The translations under genes were made by a program, and so were the position numbers. A DNA stretch of 14,021 bases, taken from assembly GCA_910586605.1 (NCBI GenBank), contig CAJUJR010000075.1, forward strand, positions 1 to 14,021, written 5' to 3'. Of this stretch, positions 8,206 through 14,021 are shown in pieces (within the stretch, counting starts at the first letter, position 1; the number at the start of each line of letters is the position of its first letter). The stretch comes from an uncultured Lachnospiraceae bacterium. Lineage in GTDB: Bacteria > Bacillota > Clostridia > Lachnospirales > Lachnospiraceae. The notes beneath the pieces were generated by a model. The model searched no databases and was not told where the DNA came from. It saw only the letters and a program-made list of their open reading frames with translations.

Positions 8206-9371
8206 CTATTTTGCCTGAAAGGAATAACGCACCTCAAAATCCCCTTCCCGCCACTTTTTTGTGTCCAAAGCAACCCAACCATTTTTATCTATTGCATAAG
8301 TCACATTATCATAAACTGCCAGAAAAACAAGCGGTGTATTTCCAATCCATTCCAAGGAACCCTTATCACAAATATAATAATCTGAATTCTCACCGTCTTC
8401 TGTAACCTGCCTTACTACAGCCTTCCCATCTGATAGCCTGCTTGTCACATTATAAATCCGTTCCCCTTCTTTGATGGTTTTTGTTTTCTTTGTTTTTGGA
8501 AAATATGCCTGCAGCCCCTCTTCTGTGGAATACAGCACCATATCTCCGATTCCTGTCACCCCGGAAACAGAAACAGATATCTTATCTGCAATATATTCTG
8601 TCTCACCACCCTCTAACGACACTCTGTACAGCTCATCCATCTCCGCCAAAACCTCATCAGATTCCTCTGCCTCCTGCTGCATAATTTCTTCCTCCGAAAG
8701 TGGGCTGTAACTTCTGCAAAAATAAATGTCACCATCTATCACATCTAGCGAGGACACCAGGTTTGCCCATTCTGTTGAATGGTATATCTTCCCTCCCTCC
8801 TTTGTCTTTCTGTTATATACATAAATCCCTGCCTCCCTGTTGTTAATCTCTTCCCTTTTTTTCCAGTCAAATCCATTCATATATGCAATAATAACATAAT
8901 CGTCATAATAAGCAATTGCCTGCGGCGACTGAAGCCCTTCAAAATCCGCCAGCTTTTTTTGTTGCTGCCATTGATATCACATTCTGTCAGATATAATGAC
9001 TCAAGTTCCTGCGCATCACCGTCACTGATGTAGTACAGCTTTTTCCCATCATGCACAATACCTGTACGATACAACGCTTCTACCTTTGCCGGGCAGGAGG
9101 TATCCTCATGACGGCAGCCCGCTTTAGTGCAGATCAAAACCTCCCTGCCTGTTTCCGCATCCAGATAGCTGATTCCATTATTCCCATAATAAAATACACC
9201 ATTATCAGAGTAATTGAGGTTTCCAAACATTGTCGGACAATATCGGTTATTTAACGAATCCGTCTTCTTTTTGCCGCTCCGGTAAAAAAAAACACCTGCT
9301 GCCACGGCCAAGGCTGCAGCAAGAACCGTCACCCCTATGATGAGCTTTCCTTTCCTTTTTCCGTTTTTCAT
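8206..9371 (-). pseudogene. Membrane-anchored beta-propeller-like protein with Cys/His cluster, frameshifted
   Basis: ATG at 9371; N-terminal basic stretch and one TM (KLIIGVTVLAAALAVAAGVFFY). The rest is outside the cell: repeated short strands such as GVFYYGNNGISYLD, GKKLYYISDGD, GDIYFCRSYSP and NVTYAIDKNGWVALD, a pattern seen in DUF5050-type and TolB-like propellers. A cluster CTKAGCRHEDTSC (residues about 82-94) may bind a metal or form disulfides. The frame is lost at seven A (+ strand T at 8954-8960). An eighth A joins SNKK to KLADFEGLQSPQAIAYYDDY and gives exactly 388 residues ending FQAK. It sits between the solute-binding-like protein and the permeases, so it is probably an accessory surface component of the same transporter. 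Family assignment is by pattern only. Confidence 0.7.
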
Positions 9372-9455
9372 TTTTATACCCCGTCTTTCTCAATTTTGGA
9401 TGCTTTTCCCAAAATTGAGAAAGCATTCCTGAATAATTTGAAAGAACTTCCAGAC
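9372..9455 (-). promoter_or_regulatory. Duplicated leader A with perfect 15-bp hairpin
   Basis: Directly upstream of the beta-propeller gene. CTTTCTCAATTTTGG (9385-9399) and CCAAAATTGAGAAAG (9409-9423) form a perfect inverted repeat with a nine-base loop. No U-tract follows on either strand, so it is not a plain terminator. The whole stretch, from a CTTTCAAA block down to GGGGTATAAAATG, resembles the leader of the small secreted protein (11499-11582). A shared cis-regulatory RNA or protein site is inferred. Confidence 0.65.
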
Positions 9456-9460
9456 TTTCT

Positions 9461-11004
9461 TCACTTCACTAATTTTTTCCATTCTTCCAACTGCTTTGCT
9501 AACTTTTTAACAACTGTTCCCTCTGCCACAGTCTTTTTTACGTTTTGATACTGCTTTTCAAAGTCTTCCTTTTTCCAGATGTCAAGATTGCTTTCCGCCG
9601 CATCGGCATTTCCCATCTCCTCTTCCGAAAAAACGGTTTCATCTACCTGAAATCCCGCTACTGCAGACGTCTTGCAATGCTGCGAACGGTATACCTCCCT
9701 TTTCTGCTGACAGATATTCTTTGTATAAGCATTTCGCTCCTCCCCTACCGGATAAGAACTCCGGTAAATTCCCAAGGCATCGACTGTCCAAATACCTACA
9801 AAATCATCTGTCACAACTTTTCCCTTTTCTATTTTATAATCCTTTCCCTCCTCGCCATACAAAAGCAAATGCGCATACTCGTCCTGCGTATGGAGCAATG
9901 TCAAAAGCTCCATTGCTGCTTCTGCATTTTCCGATTTGGCACAAATGCCATTTGTGTCTCCCACTCTTGCAAAATTTGGCGAAAAATCAAGAGTTGCTAC
10001 CGTCACATCATCTTTCATTGCTTCTATCGTATCTGTCCGGGCTGTTAAAAGAATGCTAAACTCTTTTCTCCCTATCTTTTCTTTAATTTTTTTATTCGGA
10101 GCGCTGGAACGCAGACTGCATTCTTTCGGCACACACCCCGCCTTTTGAAAAGCATTCAGCATTTCCAAAAACTGATACAGCTCCTTACAGTCAAACGGTG
10201 AGATCACTTCTCCCGTTTCCGAATTAAAATATGCTCCAAATCGCTGATAATACCCAAGGGCAATCGCCACATCGGAACTATCCCATTTAATAAGAAATTC
10301 CCTGCCTTTTGGTTCTTTCCGCATTTCTTCTGTTAAAAACGCCTCCAGCTCTGTAATATCCCCCGTAAACTTTTCACTCTCATTCTTTGCAATATACTTG
10401 TTGTTAAATACAACACAAAGCCTTCCATCATCATAAATCCCATTAGGAACCGTATAAATCTTCCCATCAACCGATACGCTTTTCCATAGAGGTTCTTCAT
10501 ACTCCTCCCAAAGCGCTTTACACACATCCGATTCCAAATATGGCGACAGTTCCAAAAAAAGCCCGTCGCGGCAAATCCCTGCCACTACATTTTCAAACTC
10601 TCCAGTATCCTGTCCGCCAAGGGCAATATCTGTATCACCATTTCCTAACACCTTCCGGATTTCTTCATTGTAGTGTTCTACATTCAGATATTGAAACTTT
10701 AGCTGAAAATCATACCCATCCTGTTTTAGCCTTTTATTCAGGAGTTCCAAATAATCCTCATTAATCAAGACGTCATCAGAAACCGTCCAGATAATATCGC
10801 CATCCGTGCGCTCTGCCAAACGCGGTTGGATATCTGCCTCAATATCAAACTTTTTTTCTTCTCAGACCCTCCTTCCCCAATATAATGCCCGGAAACCTCT
10901 GCCTCCTGTTCATCGTTTTTATTTACCTGCAAATAGGTAAATATACCTGCAAATAGTGCAATCACACATACCGAACAGATAATAACCCAATTTTTCTTTT
11001 TCAA
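9461..11004 (-). pseudogene. Membrane-anchored extracellular solute-binding-like protein, frameshifted
   Basis: The start is a TTG at 11004, chosen because AGGAGGGG (11011-11018) sits six bases before it. The N-terminus is KKKNW and one TM (VIICSVCVIALFAGIFTYL). There is no lipobox Cys at the usual place, so it is anchored as a single-pass protein. The exterior part reads like an ABC sugar/peptide-type binding protein: ALGGQDTGEFE, LFLELSPYLES, KIYTVPNGIYDDG, and NAEAAMELLTLLHTQDEYAHLLLYGEEGKDY. The frame breaks at seven A (+ strand T 10851-10857). An eighth A joins GGSEKKKK to FDIEADIQPRLAERTDGD and gives exactly 514 residues. In context it may capture a peptide or product for the exporter or act as a sensor rather than feed an importer. 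Broken as written. Confidence 0.8.
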
Positions 11005-11010
11005 ATGTAT

Positions 11011-11018
11011 CCCCTCCT
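11011..11018 (-). promoter_or_regulatory. Ribosome binding site deciding a TTG start
   Basis: AGGAGGGG on the - strand, six bases before TTG at 11004. No ATG lies in frame nearby upstream, and the TM segment starts five codons later, so TTG is the likely start of the solute-binding-like gene. Confidence 0.7.
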
Positions 11019-11091
11019 AAAATTATATTATGACGCAGAGAGAAGACAAACGCTCTCTCCCCGCTGGAAAATAATACTGTCTTATGCAAAA

Positions 11092-11498
11092 TTATCGTTT
11101 TGTATAAGTTACAGATGTCTTATCGGACCATGTACCTGTCCTAACTGCTACAGAATGTGTTGTTTTTAACGACTTCATATAATCTTCTTCATATACATTA
11201 AACTCCTTTGTAACATGATTTTTCCTGTTCCTGAACCCGCTACTGTTTTTATAACGCCTGCACTCACATCACGATATTCATTTGTACAGTTAACTTTTAC
11301 CGTCCCTTCTGTACTCGCCCCCATATGGGATGTAGTTGCCTTAGCTGTATGTTCTGTTATAAGAGCTGAACCAACTACACCGATTCCACTACATGTACCA
11401 CTAACTGTATCTGTCTCAGCTGCTGAGGCAGTAACTCCTATAATACTGACAAGGACAGCTCCACACAATAACCCACCTATCATCTTTTTTAATATCAT
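11092..11498 (-). pseudogene. Small Sec-secreted protein of the cluster (candidate effector/signal), frameshifted
   Basis: ATG at 11498; signal peptide MILKKMIGGLLCGAVLVSIIG with likely cleavage after TASA. The mature part is about 110 residues, rich in Thr, Ser, Gly and Val, with two Cys (GTCSG and VNCTN). The open frame ends at 11175 with unrelated-looking residues. Adding one A at a five-A run (+ strand T 11219-11223) continues as NHVTKEFNVYEEDYMKSLKTTHSVAVRTG and on to a TAA at 11092-11094, exactly 135 residues. Size, secretion signal and position before a binding protein and ABC exporter fit a bacteriocin-like or signalling product. The sequence matches no family I can name. It reuses leader B. 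A role is inference only. Confidence 0.65.
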
Positions 11499-11582
11499 AT
11501 TTATACCCTGCCTTTCGTAATTTTAAATGCTCTTCTCAAAATCGAGAAAGCATTCATAAATAGTTTGAAAGTAACCCTCAAA
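11499..11582 (-). promoter_or_regulatory. Duplicated leader B upstream of the small secreted protein
   Basis: The sequence before ATG 11498 resembles leader A over about 80 bases: a CTTTCAAAC block, GAATGCTTTCTC, an AATTTT/AAAATT pair and GGGTATAAATATG. Its hairpin (CTTTCTCGATTTTGA against TAAAATTACGAAAG, within 11511-11550) is imperfect but retained. It is preceded by the cluster promoter at 11762-11770. Confidence 0.6.
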
Positions 11583-11651
11583 CTTAACCTTATGTTCTTT
11601 CAGATTTACTAAAACTTTTTCTAAACGATAACCATTGTCTATCCAAAAAGC

Positions 11652-11699
11652 TTACGTATAAGTTCCAAAAAACCTCCCCATGCATATGTTAACACCCAT
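11652..11699 (-). CDS. Short peptide ORF with strong RBS (15 residues)
   Basis: AAAGGAGG (11707-11714) lies seven bases before an ATG at 11699, the best ribosome site in the cluster, and begins the first ORF after the promoter. As written it codes MGVNICMGRFFGTYT. One added base near codon 3 instead gives an amphipathic, Trp-containing peptide (LTYAWGGFLELIRKLFG, stop at about 11640). The same kind of one-base loss is seen in its neighbours. It could be a leader peptide, a pheromone or a toxin-like peptide. I recognise no family. Confidence 0.4.
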   Translation of the reverse strand: MGVNICMGRFFGTYT

Positions 11700-11761
11700 A
11701 TAGAATCCTCCTTTCTCGAAATTGCCGACATTTCTTAACTACAACGTTGTATTTCTATGTT

Positions 11762-11770
11762 ATCATAACA
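11762..11770 (-). promoter_or_regulatory. Extended -10 promoter of the effector/transporter genes
   Basis: TGTTATGAT on the - strand is a TGn extended -10; no good -35 is seen 17 bases upstream, as at activator-dependent promoters. It lies between the kinase relic and the short peptide ORF. Another extended -10 of the same form (TGTTATACT) precedes the response regulator. A perfect ten-base palindrome ACAACGTTGT (11741-11750) lies just downstream. Confidence 0.5.
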
Positions 11771-11794
11771 GTATTTCAAAATATACCAGTATTG

Positions 11795-12640
11795 TTATAA
11801 ACGTTGATTTTTGTCATAAGCGTTATTTCTGTCCACCGGCAGAAAAATTTCCACCTTCATCAACCCACCGGCAACTTCCCAAGATATGCTCCCACAGTAT
11901 TTTTCTACTACTTTTGCCATATTCTTAACCCCATAACCATACCCTTCCCTCTCTGGTTTATCGGTTACGGATAAATCAATTTTCTTATCTTCTGCCACAG
12001 AATTTTATATGATAATATGGATTTCCTTCCATCCCCTTTTCACTGTCAGATAAAAGCGCAGATTCTGTTTTTGTTTTTTCAGAGCTTCACCTGCATTGCG
12101 AAACGCATTTGAAAAAAGGATACAGCTATCCACATCCTCCATCGGCAAATCATTTGGCAGTCTCCCTAAAACCTCAAATTCAGCTAACTCCCTATTTTTT
12201 AATCCATCCAGCATTTCTGTCAGCAGACAGTCTGCAATTACATTCCCTGTATACTCGGCTACTGTTTTTTTATAATCATCATTTAGCCGGCCGGCATATT
12301 TTTCTGCCTCTTCATACCGTTTCTGTTCACAAAGTGTTTATATAATCTGCATATGACTTCGGATATCATGCCGATAACTTCTCAATTCCTCGTACTTTTC
12401 TATAGATTTCATATAATATTCTTTTTGTAATCCTAAGTACTGTTTGCTTATCTGGATAATTCCTTCTAAATATCACTTCTTATGATAGGTCTGAACCAAT
12501 ATGCCATAAACAATAATTATATAAAAAATCACTATCGTGCAAAAGAAAAGGGATGCCTTTTTCATCCTCATTGTCATCAGATCAAAAAGAAAACCCTGCA
12601 TGCTGGCAAATATTACTCCGGCGGTTAAATATCGACGTTT
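11795..12640 (-). pseudogene. GHKL sensor histidine kinase, truncated with three in-frame stops
   Basis: One continuous frame (no shift) from about 12640 to TGA/TAA-type end at 11795. Remaining order: a partial TM (YLTAGVIFASMQGF), the last TM (SLFFCTIVIFYIIIVYGILV), a coiled linker, the H-box with its His (SYRHDIRSHMQII), the N-box (LFSNAFRNAGEA) and the G-box (GYGYGVKNMAKVVEKYCG). In-frame stops: TGA 12473-12475, TAA 12338-12340, TAA 12005-12007. The expected N-terminal TMs, about half the protein, are missing where the MITE at 12650-12783 lies. The parent kinase would sense an external signal, often a peptide, and phosphorylate the LytTR regulator encoded just upstream. It is non-functional as written. 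Confidence 0.85.
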
Positions 12641-12649
12641 TTACTTGCT

Positions 12650-12783
12650 TAAATTTCCATCTGCCACGTTGGTCTACGCTCTGCTACGGTCCGTGCTTAA
12701 CAGATGTCCACTGGACATCTAGCACCATCAATCGTTGTAGCACTCGCTACAACTCATTCTTCCGCCTTGCAGATGAAAATTTA
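12650..12783. mobile_element. MITE-like element between regulator and kinase
   Basis: Terminal inverted repeats TAAATTTCCATCTGC (12650-12664) and GCAGATGAAAATTTA (12769-12783) match at 14 of 15 positions and begin with TA, which suggests a TA target. Inside are two perfect palindromes: AGATGTCCA/TGGACATCT (12702-12720) and GTTGTAGC/GCTACAAC (12734-12753). At 134 bases it carries no transposase ORF. It begins six bases after the regulator stop and replaces the kinase N-terminus. Confidence 0.75.
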
Positions 12784-12788
12784 TTCTG

Positions 12789-13472
12789 CTAATACCCTGC
12801 ATTCCTCTTGCAAAAAAACCAGTATGCCTCTTTCACCCTTTTTCTTAGCCGCACACTGACAGGAAGTTCCTGTTGTCCAACCAATACGGTGTTTGCAATT
12901 TTGCCGGTTATTTCATTCATATTAACCAAATAAGAACGATGTGTCCTGATAAAGTCTGCGCCTGCTAGCTCCTTTTCCAATTCCTTAAGATTTTTCCGTA
13001 TAGTATGCCGTTCCCTGTTACGAAAAAACAAATCCGTATACGCCCCCTCTGCCTGCAGATAAAGAATCTCCCTGCTGTCATAGAGTCCGTCTATTTTGAC
13101 ATATCGGCATACCCTCTCTATTAACTCCGGAAGAATATGATCAAATTTCTCCTCTATATCCCACTTATCCACAAAGGCAAATACCCGAGGCCCAAATGCC
13201 TTCCTTATCCGCCCTGAATAATTTGTCACAAATATAATATTCGTATTACGGTTTTTCTTCTGCAGTTGATTTTTTACCTGTATACCATCTATGTCAGGCA
13301 TATTGATATCCAAAATGAGAATATCTATATCTCCCTGATAACCAAGAACATCTTTGCCGCTCTCTCCCGTCACAATAGTACATTCCGACCATTTCTCACC
13401 AAAAATGCTCTGGCATATTTTTCCAATCTTCTGCTGCCATATCAGCTCATCATCACAAATATACAATACCAT
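12789..13472 (-). CDS. LytTR-family response regulator
   Basis: About 227 residues from the ATG at 13472 (MVLYICDDE). The receiver has the acidic pair (DDE, residues 7-9), the phospho-acceptor Asp in ILILDINMPDIDG (near residue 55) and a Thr/Asn switch region (IIFVTNYSG). The C-terminal LytTR domain (about 120-225) has the typical EGAYTDLFF, IRKNLKELEKEL and FIRTHRSYLVNMNEI segments and binds DNA direct repeats. The frame also extends upstream to a TTG at 13520 through a GTG at 13496; neither has a convincing ribosome site. The family's usual N-terminus favours 13472. This is the only gene of the cluster without a lesion. Its kinase partner is the relic next to it, so it may be unphosphorylated or served by another kinase. 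Confidence 0.88.
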   Translation of the reverse strand: MVLYICDDELIWQQKIGKICQSIFGEKWSECTIVTGESGKDVLGYQGDIDILILDINMPDIDGIQVKNQLQKKNRNTNIIFVTNYSGRIRKAFGPRVFAFVDKWDIEEKFDHILPELIERVCRYVKIDGLYDSREILYLQAEGAYTDLFFRNRERHTIRKNLKELEKELAGADFIRTHRSYLVNMNEITGKIANTVLVGQQELPVSVRLRKRVKEAYWFFCKRNAGY

Positions 13473-13550
13473 TTCTTTTGCACTTTTTATATCCACCTTT
13501 TCCCACCGTCCTTTATACAAACCTTATTACATTTCCTTATCATGTGTTTT

Positions 13551-13619
13551 AGGGCATGTTTGAAAACTGCTTTCTACAAGATGTACTTCTCGCCTTGTGG
13601 AAAATTCCAGACACGCTCT
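13551..13619. mobile_element. 69-bp IS-end-like remnant upstream of the regulator
   Basis: AGGGCATGTTTGAAA at one end and, on the other strand, AGAGCGTGTCTGGAA at the other match at 11 of 15 positions, and TA or TAG flanks both sides. An inner ACAAG/CTTGT pair can also fold. These ends look like those of IS5-type insertion sequences, but no transposase is present. It is either a small non-autonomous element or a solo remnant. It lies in the leader of the response regulator. Confidence 0.5.
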
Positions 13620-13628
13620 AGTATAACA
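13620..13628 (-). promoter_or_regulatory. Extended -10 promoter of the response regulator
   Basis: TGTTATACT on the - strand, with the TATACT box at 13620-13625, directly against the edge of the 69-bp element. The transcript would begin inside that element and have a leader of about 140 bases. No strong -35 is seen. The rest of 13629-13752 contains no ORF or RNA that I can support. Confidence 0.5.
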
Positions 13629-13752
13629 CATCTCCCCACCCAATTGTATATCTTGCAATCAAAGGTATATTGCTTTACTACAACCGCACAGGCGGAGTAA
13701 TTTACAGCCTTGTTTGTGAACCACTACATTACAGTATAATTTCCTATAACAT

Positions 13753-13778
13753 AAAAAAGCCCTAATCTATAGGGCTTT
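13753..13778 (-). terminator. Intrinsic terminator of tRNA-Leu
   Basis: On the - strand AAAGCCCTA pairs perfectly with TAGGGCTTT around a five-base loop and is followed by a T run (six A on the + strand at 13753-13758). It lies eight bases beyond the tRNA 3' end. Confidence 0.85.
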
Positions 13779-13785
13779 CAAACAA

Positions 13786-13869
13786 TGCGGAAGAAGGGAC
13801 TTGAACCCTCACGTCGTTGCCAACACTAGATCCTTAGTCTAGCCTGTCTGCCAATTCCAGCACTTCCGC
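13786..13869 (-). tRNA. tRNA-Leu (anticodon AAG)
   Basis: An 84-base class II tRNA. The acceptor stem GCGGAAG/CTTCCGC, discriminator A at 13786, the D-loop with TTGGCAGAC, anticodon stem CTAGA/TCTAG with loop CTAAGGA (anticodon AAG), a variable arm (GTTGGCAACGAC) and T arm GGGTTCAAGTCCC are all present. CCA is not encoded. It reads CUU, and A34 would be expected to be edited to inosine by TadA. It has its own promoter and terminator. Confidence 0.95.
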
Positions 13870-13900
13870 AAACCATATTCACTTGTCACGAACGATATTT

Positions 13901-13929
13901 ATATTACCACTAATATAAAGAATTGTCAA
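13901..13929 (-). promoter_or_regulatory. Promoter of tRNA-Leu
   Basis: TTGACA (13924-13929) and TAATAT (13901-13906) with a 17-base spacer on the - strand, giving a start about 25 bases before the tRNA 5' end. Confidence 0.85.
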
Positions 13930-13968
13930 GATATTTATATTAATTTTTTGCCATTTTTCTCTTACTAG

Positions 13969-14021
13969 GTTACTATTCACAGCCAATCGTAGCCGGACTT
14001 AAGGAAATAAAAAATATCTTC
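13969..14021 (+). repeat. Dispersed repeat, copy 3 (right window edge)
   Basis: Carries the same 26-base block (13969-13994) as copies 1 and 2, then a diverged connector (GGACTTAAGGAAAT) and the shared AAAAAATATCTTC. The sharp boundary is again at GTTAC. It runs off the window. It is inverted with respect to copy 1. Confidence 0.85.

Noticed and set aside
11033..11070. Hairpin AGAGAG/CTCTCT between the secreted protein and the binding-protein gene
   Set aside because: Only six base pairs with a ten-base loop and no U-tract; too weak for a terminator call.
11092..11498. Assignment of the small secreted protein to the lactococcin 972 family
   Set aside because: Size, Sec signal and ABC context fit, but the family's characteristic aromatic/His pattern is not convincingly present.
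11652..11699. AgrD-type cyclic autoinducer
   Set aside because: No AgrB-like protease gene is in the window and the peptide lacks the usual charged tail after a Cys.
11797..11805. LytTR half-site AACGTTTAT on the - strand
   Set aside because: Matches the loose consensus but lies in the kinase 3' end and lacks a properly spaced second half-site.
1..14021. CRISPR array, rRNA, phage genes or replication origin
   Set aside because: No regularly spaced repeats, no rRNA-like sequence and no phage structural or replication genes were seen; the three dispersed repeats are far apart.

Overview
The window looks like a chromosomal accessory region of a gut Clostridia, most likely Lachnospiraceae. This rests on the moderate-to-low GC, strong AGGAGG-type ribosome binding sites, a GHKL/LytTR two-component pair, an extracellular beta-propeller with a Cys/His cluster, and a GH53-like secreted enzyme remnant. 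The assignment is by recognition of families, not by a search.

Left part (about 74-3780, + strand, intact): a promoter, then a double zinc-ribbon membrane protein overlapping by ATGA a TPM-domain secreted/membrane protein, then a single-Cache methyl-accepting chemotaxis protein.

Middle part (3781-5900) is a gene graveyard. A YtrB-like ABC ATPase relic on the - strand keeps an apparently perfect promoter and operator dyad. A 5' fragment of a GH53 galactanase on the + strand is fused to the tail of a second ABC ATPase. That ATPase has a frameshift and has lost its H-loop region to an insertion carrying one of three copies of a dispersed repeat.

Right part (5900-13472, - strand, read right to left) is one coherent cluster: LytTR response regulator, GHKL histidine kinase, a very short peptide ORF with a strong RBS, a 135-residue Sec-secreted small protein, a membrane-anchored solute-binding-like protein, an anchored beta-propeller protein, two ABC-2 permease modules in one reading frame, and an ABC ATPase. 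This is the gene content expected of a peptide-responsive export, immunity or sensing system, and I cannot name it. Almost every gene except the response regulator is broken. Five single-base -1 shifts lie in the cluster, and one more is in the YtrB relic. Four of the six lie at runs of exactly seven A or T where eight would restore the frame. The kinase carries three in-frame stops and is truncated by a 134-bp MITE-like element. Two genes share a duplicated roughly 80-nt leader with a hairpin.

Right edge: an extended -10 promoter next to a 69-bp IS-end-like remnant, a tRNA-Leu(AAG) with promoter and terminator, and a third copy of the dispersed repeat. The copies at the two window edges are in inverted orientation.
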